From the NCBI GenBank assembly GCA_002104895.1, contig MCFG01000526.1, positions 1 through 37,345 on the forward strand: 37,345 nt of DNA, given 5' to 3'. The stretch comes from Anaeromyces robustus (taxonomy: Eukaryota; Neocallimastigomycota; Neocallimastigomycetes; Neocallimastigales; Neocallimastigaceae). The notes below the pieces were generated by a model. That model had not been told where the DNA came from and did not search any database. It saw only the letters and a program-made list of their open reading frames with translations. Shown here one piece after another: positions 1-18,479 of this stretch; position 1 is the first letter of the stretch; each line of letters starts with the position of its first letter. Both the position numbers and the translations under genes were made by a program.

Positions 1-670
1 GTATAAAAATACTATTTATATACTTGGTACGGTAATATATAAATAGTTATTCTGTAATTAAATATAATCTATAAATAATATGATAATAAATATAAATAAA
101 ACATTATATACTTCTAAAATAATTTTTATTTATATTTATTATCATATTATTTATAAATTCTATTTAATTTAATAATATTAATATAAAATATTTAAAATAT
201 GAAATATTAATATTAATAATTGTAAAATATAAGGAATATTATATGATATTCCTTATATTGAGATAGAATAATCTTTTATTATTCGTTCATATGCAAAATT
301 CTAAGTAATTGATTGTGTATTATTACAATTTTTAATAATAAAATTGATCATTCCGAATTTTTTATTTGTTATTCATAAAAAAATCAGAACATAATTACAC
401 TATTATGGAATAATAAAGTACACTTTCATTATAATGTTTAGAAAAATTCAAACAACATATATTAATAAATCCATATCATACTGTACTATTGTAAAATTTT
501 ATTTATACATTCATATAATTAGAGTCGAATAAAAATAATAAAAATACTCAATAAATATTAATTAGTAAAAAGCAATAAAATATGAAAAGTGATTTATATG
601 AAGTTCATTTACTTATTTTATTTTTTTAAGACTTATATATTATATTACATTTAATATATATAATTATTTT
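1..670. other. AT-rich noncoding flank
   Basis: No coding exon is visible. The stretch is A/T tracts with scattered short ORFs of low-complexity composition. The only structure I see is the hairpin at 70-155. It ends where the inverted duplication starts at about 671. Confidence 0.6.
70..155. repeat. Perfect 32-bp inverted repeat (hairpin)
   Basis: Positions 70-101 are the exact reverse complement of 124-155, separated by a 22-nt spacer. Both arms are A/T with one G/C pair each. A perfect stem of this length is long even for AT-rich DNA. It could be a miniature inverted-repeat element, a cruciform-forming site or a polymerase fold-back scar. No target duplication was recognised. Confidence 0.75.
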
Positions 671-1079
671 CATTTTTATATTAATTATAATTATTTTGTT
701 TTGGTAGGATGATATTATTTATTTTTCAAACTAAAGCCACAATTACCTGTCATATTTATACAAAATAAAAATTTTTATTATTATTATCTTATTATGTATT
801 ATTTATTATTTAGATTTTTTTTATTTTTTAATGGAGTTACTTATACTATAATAAACAATAAATATTATAGTAGTAGAGCAATAATTATTTGTATATATAT
901 ACATTGTAAGATATGTAATTCTAGACCTAAGTATAAATATTTATTTATTTATTTATTTATTTTTTTTTTGTTTTTTGGAGAAAAAAACCATTTTGAATAA
1001 TCAAGATAAAAAATATAAATTTCAAGATAGAAATATTCATTCAAAATGTTCCATAAACACAATCATTATTGATTTTCAT

Positions 1080-1220
1080 ATTTTACAAATATAATATATA
1101 TAAATATAATATATATAAATATATATAAATATATATATATGTAATATATATTTATTTATTTATTTATTGTAATATATATTTATTTATTTATATTTATTTA
1201 TTTATTTATTTCATATTTAA
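1080..1220. repeat. TA / TTTA simple-repeat tract
   Basis: Alternating AT-rich dinucleotide runs and TTTA tetranucleotide runs downstream of the minus-strand RPC34 gene. The same tract recurs inverted at about 9296-9430 in the right arm. No coding potential. Confidence 0.7.
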
Positions 1221-2035
1221 ATATTTAACTAATAATTTATATTATTCTTTTCATTTTAATAAAATTGTGTATAAATAAAAAAAAAAGTTAATTATTTTCA
1301 TTTAATAATATTGTATTTTTTGCTTTCAAAAATAAACTTTTTTATCTAAATCATTAAATAAATAATAATTATAGTAAATGAAATAAAAACAGAATATAGT
1401 TATATTTTATATATTTTTTATTATTTTTATTGCATTTTTTTTTTTTTTTTGGTAAAAGTAAAAAAATAATTTATGGTCAAAAGGATATTATGTAAATAAT
1501 ATAATATGTAATATAATAATATAAATATTAATTAAGAATAAATACGTATAAATGAGAAAAAGAAAAAAAGGAAAAAAAAATAAAATTTTTAATATAATAA
1601 AACTATTCTATTAAAAAAAAGAAATAAATTAAAAAAAAAAAATTATAAGATTAGTTAAAACTATATTTTAAGTTATAAATAGAATAGTATTTTTTTTTAA
1701 TAAGAAAAGAATAAAAGCTAATATTATTTCTTATTATCTATATTATAAAAATGATATATATAATTATATATATATATTTATCTAAACAATAGTTTTCCAA
1801 AAAATAAATATATATATTTATGTTAAATTTGAATTATGATAAATAATTATTATAAATAATTTATTATTTAAAATTATATACGTTTTTTTTTTTTTTTTTT
1901 TCTAAATTATATATTTATTCTTTTTATACATAGTGTATATTTATAATATATATTATATATTAATTATTTATTATTTATTTTTTTTTTTTTATTTTCCCTT
2001 TTTTTTTATAATTTATATTTTATATGTTTATATAT

Positions 2036-4669
<2,634 letters not shown>

Positions 4670-5842
4670 TTTTTTTTATTTTATTTTTAAATTATTATAT
4701 GATATTGATAATGAGATTAAATTTTTGTTTAATGTTATTATAATAAAAAATGAATTTCTATAGAAATTTTGGTATTAATAAAAAAAAAGAAATATCTATT
4801 ATTTTTATTATTATATTATTATAAGTTATTGAATATGATTTTAATTGATTTATAAATATTTATTGAAGAAAAAAAATATATATTATTTAAAGAATTATAT
4901 AATCGAGTAAAATGTAGTTAAAAAAAAAATAAATAATAAAACCCCGTAGATATTTCTATAATAATATAATTTATATAATTATGATTTCTATAATATTAAA
5001 TTTTAATAAATTAATAAAAATAAATAAATTAAATGAAAATAAGAGAATTGATTAAATTAACAATATATATATATTTAAATCATTGATATATAAGAATAAT
5101 TAGTAAAAATTATATAAATAATAAATTTTTTTTTTTTTTTTTTTTTTCTTTTAAATTTTAAATTTCATTATAATTTCTAAATTTCTTAATATTAAAAAAA
5201 TAAAAAAAAAAAAAAAAAAATCAAAATTTAAATATATCTTAAAATTTAATAAATTAATATTATATAAATATTATTAAATTATTTAAGATATATTAAATTT
5301 TGATTTTTTTTTTTTTTTTTTTATTTTTAATATTAAGAAATTTAGAAATTATAATGAAATTTAAAATTTAAAAGAAAAAAAAAAAAAAAAAAAATTTATT
5401 ATTTATATAATTTTTACTAATTATTCTTATATATCAATGATTTAATATATATATATTGTTAATTTAATCAATTCTCTTATTTTCATTTAATTTATTTATT
5501 TATTAATTTATTAAAATTTAATATTTATAGAAATCATAATTATATAAATTATATTATTATAGAAAATATCTACGGGGTTTTATTATTTATTTTTTTTAAC
5601 TACATTTTACTCGTTATATAATTCTTTAAATATATATATTTTTTTCTTCAATAAATATTTATAAATCAATTAAAATCATATTCAATAACTTATAATAATA
5701 TAATAATAAAATAATAGATATTTCTTTTTTTTTATTAATACCAAAATTTCTATAGAAATTCATTTTTTATTATAATAACATTAAACAAAAATTTAATCTC
5801 ATTATCAATATCTATAATAATTTAAAAATAAAATAAAAAAAA
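4670..5842. promoter_or_regulatory. Head-to-head intergenic region between the two RPC34 copies
   Basis: About 1.17 kb separates the two divergent start codons, so any promoter here is duplicated symmetrically about 5253. It holds long A and T runs, a small perfect palindrome (atttctatagaaat near 4753 and again near 5748), a conserved G/C-bearing word (accccgtaga near 4941, inverted near 5570) and the imperfect AT-rich central palindrome at 5221-5302. No TATA or initiator element can be singled out in such A/T-rich DNA. Most of the indels I found between the arms fall in this stretch. Confidence 0.5.
5221..5302. repeat. Imperfect palindrome at the axis of the inverted duplication
   Basis: The sequence begins tcaaaattta and ends taaattttga, and pairs with itself across about 5257 with several small mismatches and indels. 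It is nearly all A/T. It is the turning point of the two arms: there is no unique spacer of any size between them, as expected for a fold-back event or a fold-back read. Confidence 0.75.
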
Positions 5843-8472
<2,630 letters not shown>

Positions 8473-9835
8473 ATATATAAACATATAAAATATAAATTAT
8501 AAAAAAAAAGGGAAAATAAAAAAAAAAAAATAAATAATAAATAATTAATATATAATATATATTATAAATATACACTATGTATAAAAAGAATAAATATATA
8601 ATTTAGAAAAAAAAAAAAAAAAAACGTATATAATTTTAAATAATAAATTATTTATAATAATTATTTATCATAATTCAAATTTAACATAAATATATATATT
8701 TATTTTTTGGAAAACTATTGTTTAGATAAATATATATATATAATTATATATATCATTTTTATAATATAGATAATAAGAAATAATATTAGCTTTTATTCTT
8801 TTCTTATTAAAAAAAAATACTATTCTATTTATAACTTAAAATATAGTTTTAACTAATCTTATAATTTTTTTTTTTTAATTTATTTCTTTTTTTTAATAGA
8901 ATAGTTTTATTATATTAAAAATTTTATTTTTTTTTCCTTTTTTTCTTTTTCTCATTTATACGTATTTATTCTTAATTAATATTTATATTATTATATTACA
9001 TATTATATTATTTACATAATATCCTTTTGACCATAAATTATTTTTTTACTTTTACCAAAAAAAAAAAAAAAATGCAATAAAAATAATAAAAAATATATAA
9101 AATATAACTATATTCTGTTTTTATTTCATTTACTATAATTATTATTTATTTAATGATTTAGATAAAAAAGTTTATTTTTGAAAGCAAAAAATACAATATT
9201 ATTAAATGAAAATAATTAACTTTTTTTTTTATTTATACACAATTTTATTAAAATGAAAAGAATAATATAAATTATTAGTTAAATATTTAAATATGAAATA
9301 AATAAATAAATAAATATAAATAAATAAATATATATTACAATAAATAAATAAATAAATATATATTACATATATATATATTTATATATATTTATATATATTA
9401 TATTTATATATATTATATTTGTAAAATATGAAAATCAATAATGATTGTGTTTATGGAACATTTTGAATGAATATTTCTATCTTGAAATTTATATTTTTTA
9501 TCTTGATTATTCAAAATGGTTTTTTTCTCCAAAAAACAAAAAAAAATAAATAAATAAATAAATAAATATTTATACTTAGGTCTAGAATTACATATCTTAC
9601 AATGTATATATATACAAATAATTATTGCTCTACTACTATAATATTTATTGTTTATTATAGTATAAGTAACTCCATTAAAAAATAAAAAAAATCTAAATAA
9701 TAAATAATACATAATAAGATAATAATAATAAAAATTTTTATTTTGTATAAATATGACAGGTAATTGTGGCTTTAGTTTGAAAAATAAATAATATCATCCT
9801 ACCAAAACAAAATAATTATAATTAATATAAAAATG

Positions 9836-11512
9836 TAAAATTAAATTATATATATTACTATATGTAATATAATATATTATTTTGTACTATTTATTAAATT
9901 TATTCAATATAAAATATTTACTAATGTTTACTAATAAATAAATAAATAAATAAATAAATATATAATAAATGAATAAAATTTATTTTATGAATTATAAATA
10001 TATTAATAATACAATAATACAATAAAACATATTCCTTTGTTAGTTTATTTAGTATAATTTGTTTTTGTTTTCGTTTGTTTTTGTTTTTGTTGATAATATA
10101 AAAATATAAATTATAATGAAAACTTTTAAATAATAAAAATATGAAAAAAAATACAAGTGATAAAAATTCTGTAAGAATTTTAAATAATAAAAATATGAAA
10201 AAAAAAACAAGTGGTAAAAGTTATAAAGGAATTCTAAATAATAAAAATAGGGTATTTTTTAAAATTTATGCATGTATTTATAATTAATATATTTTTATAA
10301 TAGTATTTATTTATTGATATATTTTTATAATAATATTTAAGACATATAAGTTTTATTTATTTTTTTTATCAAGCAAGTATGAAATGTATCGAATAATAAG
10401 ATATTTATGTTAAACACTGTTAATGACTATTAAAGTAATTATACATTTTATTTCATATAATAATTTATTTAAATAGATTTACATTGAAAAAATATATAAA
10501 TACACCTATGTATATGATGTATATGTTAGTTTATCTTTTTTTTTTCTTCACTTTTATTTATTATTGAGTTTTATTTTAAAAAAAAAAAATTTACGTAGTA
10601 TATATTAATAAATAAAAAATTGTAATTTCAATAGTAATAATAGTTTTTTCTTTTTTTTTTCCTTTTTACACAATATCCTAATAATGTATCATCATAAACT
10701 ATTCAATATAGTTTATAATCATATAATCAGTAATATAATGAGTAATAAAATTAATTATTTAAATATTTTATTGTTAATTTGTGTATTATAATTGTTAATT
10801 TTTAAAACTAAGCCAACAGGTAAAAAAACTTGAAACTTAAATATGACTAAGAAATAATGAAATATTATATATAAATATAAAAAAAAAAAAATATCATTTA
10901 AAACTTGTGATGAATAATTAAATGATAAATAATTAATAATATTAATTTATTAATGATTTAATGATTTAATATAATTAATTATATAATAATTTATATTTAT
11001 TATTTATATTTATATTTATATTATATATATAATAATAATTATTTTATTATTATTATTATGTATGATTCATATTAAGTGTCAAGTTAATTTGGTTTTATAA
11101 TTCATGTCAACTTTTTAATATATATTTTATTGAGTTACAAATTTCATTAATTACAATAATTTTATATTATTGTATTGTGGCTTATATATATTTAATAACT
11201 TCACATTATTATTTATTTATTAGAATGCTAGAAACCTTACCACTTATAATTAAAGTTACCTTTATAAATATTACAATAATAATGATGTATTGAACATTAT
11301 CTATTTGTTATATATATAAAAGGATTATAATAGAATAAAATAATAGTTTATTATAAAATTATAATTACTACACTTAATAATTTAATAATAAGAATTATTT
11401 TTCGTATGTTTTTTATTTTTTAAATATTATATTTATTATCCCAACCCAATTGTTCCTTTTTTAATTATTATTCTTTTTCTATTTATTCTTTTCGGATAAT
11501 TATTAAAATCTA
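9836..11512. other. AT-rich spacer
   Basis: No exon with coding composition was found on either strand. It contains short AAAT runs (about 9931-9965) and a pair of related ~35-bp segments at about 10120-10160 and 10178-10215 (ttttaaataataaaaatatg followed by A-runs and acaagtg), which look like a small degenerate tandem duplication. No tRNA or other structured RNA was recognised. Confidence 0.5.
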
Positions 11513-11750
11513 ACTAAATGCAGATAAGATTTCTATCCTAAGTGTATCAAGCTGCTATCATGATATTCTAAAGCGGTTCCATTCTGATGCTCATGGTAAA
11601 AGGAAACTAAGTAGGAATGTATAAGAATCATGATCTAGCAGAACATAATGACAAAAGTGGAGCGTCGACGTCGAATCGATATGCCATAAAGTATCACCCT
11701 ACAGGTATACCATTAGTGTACGTATGGGAGATGGGTACTCAATATATTAG
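11513..11750 (+). pseudogene. Relic of the 3' end of a LINE-type retrotransposon
   Basis: A G/C-richer island in A/T-rich surroundings with two overlapping open stretches in different frames: one from about 11518 to 11618 (contains HDILKRFHSDAHGKRK), the other from 11617 (contains TGIPLVYVWEMGTQ). The second resembles the C-terminus of the LINE at 18491-20940: TGIPLVYVWE against NGISFVEWER at the same distance from the end. At the DNA level both carry gtcgacgtcgaa (11664-11675 and 20650-20661). I infer a decayed C-terminal fragment of a related element with at least one frameshift. The match is short and was made by eye. Confidence 0.5.
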
Positions 11751-11752
11751 TC

Positions 11753-11755
11753 TAT

Positions 11756-11814
<59 letters not shown>

Positions 11815-11819
11815 TTTGT

Positions 11820-11862
<43 letters not shown>

Positions 11863-11867
11863 TTTGT

Positions 11868-11926
<59 letters not shown>

Positions 11927-11928
11927 TG
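11753..11928. repeat. (ATTT)n tetranucleotide array
   Basis: About 175 bp of ATTT units with two single-base variants (TTTG) 48 bp apart at 11818 and 11866, which suggests a local 48-bp duplication inside the array. It directly follows the LINE-like relic, so it may have started as that element's 3' tail. The open LFIY-repeat frame through it is a by-product of the period-4 repeat, not a protein. Confidence 0.9.
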
Positions 11929-11929
11929 C

Positions 11930-13727
11930 AGTAATATAATAATAATGCTTTAGTTTTTTTTCTCTACTAATTGTAATTATAAGTTTTATATTGTCAAAAT
12001 TATTATTTCATTCTCTTGTATGAAATGTAAACAAAATAAATTGTAATACATTATAATATATTGTGTAATACATATTAATATATTAATAAAATGTAGTTTT
12101 TTTTTCAAAAATGGAAATTTTTCAATTTTCATTTCTTTTAAAATTTTTTTATACATAAAATATATTTTATATAATATATTTTTATATATAATAAAATGTA
12201 ATCTAATATATTATGTAACATACTTATTTATTGTGTAATTATAATATATATAATATATTAGATATATTAAATATTTTATCAATTCAGTAACACAAAGAGG
12301 AAAAAGATTTTTAACAATACAAAATTACTCATAACTTTATTTTAATATAAATAAAATTCAATTTTATATATATGATCCATTTATTAATATAATATATTAA
12401 TATATTGTATAATAAAAAAGCTTATTAAATATGAAAGAATAAATATAAAATAAAAAAAAAAAAATAAACATTATTATATTTATAAAATTTTTTATAATTA
12501 TTATATAATTATTTTTTGTTAAATATCTATTAATTATTATTAAATATTATTAAATATTATTAATTTTAATATATATTATAATTATGATTTACTTATTTCG
12601 TTATTATATTTCATAAGCCATTATATAAAACATGATATATTCAATGTATATTCTTATTATATAATTAAATTAATTAAAGTATTTAAGTAATTATATTTAC
12701 AATACATTCAATCTACAATATATTCATATAACGTTATATTTTTACAATTTTAATAATATTATTTATTACATTTTATATATTATTATTATTTATTATTTAT
12801 TATTTATTAATTATTAATTATTAGATAAACAATTTTTAACCTAAATAAAATGCCGAGGAAAAAAAAAACAATATTACATGGTATAGAATAAGACTACAAA
12901 ACAAAAAACAATAATTATATTCTCTATATTCTGTATAATTTTTAAATATTATAGAATTTATATTGTAAATATTACATGCTATAGTAGTTAAAATCATTAA
13001 TTTATTCTATAAAAGTTTTATTTAATTTCTTACATTGTACATGAATCCCATTCTTTATAAATATAATTGCTTTTAATTATTATTCATTCATTTACTTATT
13101 TACTATACATTTTAAATGTTTTCATACATTGTATTACATTTAATATATTTATATTTATATTCCATTATATTGTTGTATATAAATATTTTACTGTTGTGTG
13201 TATTAAACTTATTATTATTATAATTTTTCAGGTAATACAAAAGTATTACAAGGTAAAAAAAATTTATGTAAAAAAAAAAGAGGAAAAGATATTAAAAAAA
13301 TTTAAATAAATGAATAAAAAAATAATAATTAAATAAATAATTTTTTATTTTAATATATTTCAATATAATACAATATATATTGTATTATATATAATAAATA
13401 GAAATATAATATAATAATAAATTTATTTAATATAGATTAATTAAAAAAGTTGAAAAAAAAAAATTTTTTTTTTCCTTGTAATTAGATATGATATTTTACA
13501 TATATTTTTTTAATATTTTTTTCTTTTTTTTCTTTTCTTTTTTTTTTTTTATTTTAAAGAAATCACTTTTAAAGAAAAAAAAAAGGAAGAAGGTTTAATT
13601 ACTATTTCTTCAAATAATTAAATATTAATAAAAATATATATAAATATATAAAAACTTGAATAATAAGTTAAATATAAAAAACATTTTAAATATACTACTT
13701 TAATAAATTAATATATATATAACAAAA
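11930..13727. other. AT-rich spacer upstream of the 2H-like gene
   Basis: Homopolymers and AT-rich words throughout, with short hydrophobic ORFs typical of random A/T DNA. I see no exon, RNA gene or mobile element. The last ~150 bp, with T-rich then A-rich stretches before the ATG at 13728, presumably includes the promoter and 5' UTR of the next gene. Confidence 0.5.
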
Positions 13728-14961
13728 ATGCCATCAAATTGGGCTTATATTCCTTTAACCGGAGAACTTAAAAACGATATTGAAAATTTCAGAAAAAATA
13801 TACCAAAAGAATGGCAGGTATATATTAAATAAATCAATAATCAAATAACTCTGGGAAAAAAAAAACTTTCAATATATTTTTAATATTGTTTTTTTTTTTA
13901 ATAATCTAATAAATAAATATAAATAATAAATTTAAATAATTTAATAATAAATAAATATAAATAATAAATTTAAATAATTTAATAATAAATAAATATAAAT
14001 AATAAATTTAAATAATTTAATATTAAAAAACTATTAATATATAGAGTATCAATTAAAAATATATAAATATATATAAAAATCAGTTTTTATTTATTTATTA
14101 TAATTGAATATTACCTATAAAAGAATTATGTTATTAATAAATTAAAGAATTTTATAAACATAATATATATATAGAAAAAAATTTAAAAGAAATTCATCTA
14201 AGTATTATTATTGTTATTAAATTTATTTATTTATATATTTATTTATTTATTTATGTATATTTTATTATTAAAATAATTATTAGTGTGATTATTATGGAAG
14301 ACCATTGAGTGAAGGTGCCGAAGATAACACTAGCACTAATATTGCTTTCTTATTAAATCTTCCAGCTAGAAAACAAGAACAAGTTATACACAGTTTAGAA
14401 TCTTTACTTGGATCTACTCCTTCTTTCTCAATAAGGTAAATATTAACAATATTATTATTATTTATATATTAATTAATGAATAATTATACATATAAAAATA
14501 AATATATAATATTTTATAAAAGAATAATAAACGAGAAAAAAAAAAACGAAAATATAAATAAATAAATAAATAAAAATGAAATATTAAATGTACTAAAAAT
14601 TGTTATAATTATTTTATTTATTATTGATAAAAGATTTGGTGAATTATTTTTTTCAAGAGTTGATAGAATTCGTGAAATTCAAGGTATTCATTGTATTGGT
14701 ATTGCTGTCGGTGATAAAGATGGTACATTAAGAGCTTTACGTGAAAAGGCTGCCAATGAAACTCGTGGTAAAATTCCATATGATGGTCCAGGTCATCTTT
14801 CATTAGTTTACATTTTACCAGCATATGCTGAAGAAGCTAAGAAATATATGATGGAAAAGAAAAGATTCTTCAAGGGTAAAAGAATAGTAGTCCAACATGT
14901 TGATGCTGAATTTTGGGATGGAAATAGTTATAGAGTTGATTTAGTTAATCAAAACATCTAA
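13728..14961 (+). CDS. 2H phosphoesterase-like protein (2'-5' RNA ligase fold), probably catalytically degenerate
   Basis: Three exons, 13728-13817, 14284-14435 and 14634-14961, join in phase to a 189-aa protein with no signal peptide or membrane segment. The order of elements fits the 2H fold: an N-terminal strand (WAYIPLTGEL), a strand after residue 45 (TNIAFLLNLP) followed by a helix (RKQEQVIHSLESLL), a middle strand (GIHCIGIAVGD), a second helix, then GPGHLSLVYI. HLSL matches the second H-phi-[ST]-phi motif of the family. At the place of the first motif the sequence reads NIAF, with neither His nor Ser/Thr, so the usual two-histidine active site seems absent. Known family members open cyclic phosphates or cleave 2'-5' RNA; activity here is doubtful. 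Family assignment is by pattern only. That it is a real gene is secure from phase and composition. Confidence 0.7.
13911..14024. repeat. 38-bp tandem repeat, three copies, in intron 1
   Basis: Three head-to-tail copies of a 38-bp A/T unit starting at 13911, 13949 and 13987, with nearly perfect identity. They lie inside the first intron (13818-14283) of the 2H-like gene. The identity indicates recent expansion. Confidence 0.85.
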
Positions 14962-17900
14962 ATTAACAAAAAATAAAAGGAAAGAATTTTTTTCCTGTAA
15001 AAGAAATTAAATTGTATATACACAATACTAATTTATTTACAAAAATAATATATATAACTTATTAATTTTTTTAATAATTTAAACAATCCAACAAAAAAAT
15101 TAATACCCCAACCCAAATTTATAGAAATGAAAAATCATTTAGTAGTATTTAAAATCAAATAATATTTATATATTTTTAAATGGGAATAAAGAAGAAAAGA
15201 AAAAGTATAAAAAAGAAAAAGTAAAAAAAAAAAATTCAAATGAAGAAAAATTATCTATTAATACAGTTGAAAAAGAGAAAATTTATTTTTTACCTTTTTT
15301 TTTATTTATATTTTAAATGTCTTTCATTGTATTAACAAAGATAATATTTAAAATTACGAAGAAATGGTAAAAAAAAAAAAAAGAGATAGTTTATAGTAAA
15401 AATAAATCAATGGAAATAACTTTTTATTATTTTAAGTTTTTTTTTTCGTCTTATAATAACGAAAGTAAAAAGTTATTTAATCAACTATAATCATGATAAG
15501 ATTGATATACCCATACCCAATTTTTATTATAATCTATTATACCTTCAAAAAAAAAATGAAAAAAGAAAATTAAATATTATATAAAGAATAAAAAAAAATA
15601 CGCATTTAATTAAGAGAAAAAAGATAGTAGGTAAAATTTCGACCTTTTTTTTTACAATGATTATTAAATATTATTATTATTATTATTACACTTTTTTTTT
15701 TTATAATTTGAACATTTTTCATTTATATATAATATAATAATTTATAATTTAAAATTATTTTTACATTATATGATATATAATTATACACTTTTATTTATTT
15801 AATAATATAATATATAAAATTCTTAAATATATATTCCCTTTTATATTATTTTTATCATTAATGAGAGCAAGAAAAAATTAGATATTAAATTTTTTCATTT
15901 AAATTTTTTTTTAAAAAAAATAAAACCTAGTTCAAAATTTTTAATTTCCTTTTTTTTTTAATTTTTTATTTACCCTTCAACCTTTTAATTAAAATTTGTT
16001 ATTTATATATATTAAATTTTTATATTTTAGTTTATATAAATATACACTATTAACTAATCTATATATATATTTTAAAATATTAATATTATATATTAATTAA
16101 TACATCATAATTCCCCAAATAATCAATAGAAATAATAAAAGTAGTTAAACTGATAAAAAGAAACATAAAATAATTTAAATAAATAGATAATATGAAATAC
16201 AAAAAAAAAAAAAATGATAAGAAAATCAATACAATAATATAGCATTTTCCTTATTTTTTCTTTTTTATTATTATTGTTCTTTCTTTCTTTTTTTTTTTTT
16301 TTAAAAAAAAAATATTTTATTTTTAAGTAAATAATAAAAATAAAATATAGAGAAAGAGACATAAGGAAGCCGGAGGATGGTGAATTCCATTAAATCCCTT
16401 AATATTTTAAAAAATAGTCTCTATATTTTTTACTTTAAAATTCAAAGTTAGAAAGTCTAATAGGGATAAGTTAAAGATTAAAAAGAACATTATAAGAGTC
16501 TTTATTTTTTCTTTTCTTATTTCTATTTTTCTTTTAAACAATCAAGCACTCAATCAATTAAAACAATCATACAAACAATCGCATTATTACAAAAGAATAT
16601 TATGATTTTCTAAGGTATTGAATTTTTATTATCACCAACTTTTTTATTCATTTCAGAATCTGGCCGATGTACTTTTTAAAAATAATAAAAAAAAAAAAAA
16701 AAAAGAAATTGAAAAGGAAATAAAAATAATAATAAAAAGAAAAATGCTATTTTATTATAAAATAGTATAAAAAGAAAGAAAGTAAAAAAAAAAAAATAGT
16801 AATAAATTATTACTATTTTTTTTTATTTCATATTATTTATTTATAATTATTAAAATGAAGAAAAAAAAAGAAGCAACAGTTAATACTTTTACTAATTCTA
16901 CTATTTCATTTTTTTTACAAGATTTACAAAAAACTAAAAGTATAAAGATAACAAAAATATATATCATGAAATAATTAAAAAAAAATTGATTGAAATTTAT
17001 TTTTTTTAATTTTAAAATATCATACAAAAATATTTATATATATTATATATATTTATTGTGGAAAAAAAAAAAAAGAATAATTAAAAAATATAAATAACAA
17101 ATTTTAAATTAACAACTTTAAAGAAAAAAAAATTACCAAAAAAAAAAAAAAAAAACAAATATTTTTTTATAAAAAAATAAACATTATAATTTTATAATTA
17201 TTATTATATTACACAATATTAAAAAATAATAACAAAAGGAAATAATATTTTTACAATTTTATATTTAGTATTATTAATAAATAATAAAAAAATACAATAA
17301 CAAAAATTATATTTAAATTATTAAATTATTAAAATTATAAAATTATAATAATAGTAATAGTAATAATAATAATAATAATAACTTTTTTTTTTTTTAACAT
17401 ATTATATATAATATTATTAAATTTTATTTATATAAAAAATCAAAATATGAAAAAAAATTTAAATGAAAAACATGACTAAATGAAAAAGTAAAATAACAAA
17501 ATAAAATAATATTAAATAATGATGTTAAGAAGTAAAGAAAAAAAGAAAAAAAAAAGAAAAAGAAAAATAAAAATATATTATTATATATATTCAAAAAGAA
17601 TAAAAGAAAATTAAGATAACTATTTTCTTTTATTATTGTATATATATTTATTATATTAATTTCTTTTTCTTTTTTTTTTTTTGTTTTTTTTTAAAAAAAA
17701 AAAAAAAAAACATTTATTTATATTATTTTATTTTATTATTTTTAGTACATTTTTTTAATAATAATTAATTATAATACTATAACTAATTATTAATAAAAAA
17801 ATTTTTTTAATTTTTTTTATCAAGAAATTTTAAAATTGAATAATATATATTTTTTTTTTCAAATTTTAAAAATTTCTTTATATATCTAAACCCAAAAAAA

Positions 17901-18078
17901 AAAAAAAAAAAAAATACAATAATAATACATTAAAAAAAATAATATAATAATAATATAATAGTCATCTATCTATATATGAAAGCTAAATTATATATATATA
18001 AAAATAAAACTTTAAACTTTCAAAAAAAAAAAGAAAAAAAATGCAAAAAAAAAAAAAATAAAAAATAAAAAAAAAAGG

Positions 18079-18082
<4 letters not shown>
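14962..18082. other. Long AT-rich spacer
   Basis: About 3.1 kb with no convincing exon on either strand. Open stretches here are low-complexity (Asn, Lys, Phe, Ile runs). A slightly G/C-richer patch at 16365-16680 (contains ggaagccggaggatggtg and, later, caatcatacaaacaatcg) has no frame longer than about 25 codons. It could be a UTR, a noncoding RNA or an old relic. Otherwise it is homopolymers and AT repeats. Confidence 0.45.

Positions 18083-18141
<59 letters not shown>
18083..18141. repeat. 59-nt poly(A) run
   Basis: An uninterrupted run of 59 A residues, the longest homopolymer I see in the window, followed by cgttaatc. It could be the A-tail of an old retro-insertion, but no matching body or target duplication was recognised upstream, and A-runs of 15-20 are common here. 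Confidence 0.8.
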
Positions 18142-18142
<1 letters not shown>

Positions 18143-18479
18143 GTTAATCTTTAAAATTATTTCAAGTGTTTTATTTAAAAAATGAAGATATTTACTAAAG
18201 TGTATTAGTTATATTTTTATTGTTTGAAATGTTTATATATTAATTATTTCTATTTTATTTCATTTATTTGTTTGTTTTATTAATTATTATTTAGATTGTT
18301 ATGTATTATATACAACATGTTTTATGTTTTTTGTTTTATGGTTACATGGAAGTTTATTCTCTTCCTTTTGTCTAAAAAAGAAAAAAGAAAAAAAAAAAAA
18401 GTTTTTAGTAAAAAACTGTATGTAAATCTTTAATAAAAATTGCTTTTTGTTTTTTGATCTGTATAAGAATCTTACATCC

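Noticed and set aside
794-1000. 68-codon plus-strand ORF (and its mirror at 9413-9712) in the RPC34 3' flank
   Set aside because: Hydrophobic low-complexity product with TTTA-derived repeats. The two mirror copies go out of frame with each other at a T-run, and nothing suggests selection on the frame.
11617-11934. 105-codon ORF with LFIY repeats
   Set aside because: The repeat part is just an ATTT array, whose period of four gives an open frame. Only the first ~45 codons carry information, and these are covered as the LINE relic.
14621-14824. Minus-strand His/Tyr-rich ORF
   Set aside because: Antisense shadow of exon 3 of the 2H-like gene.
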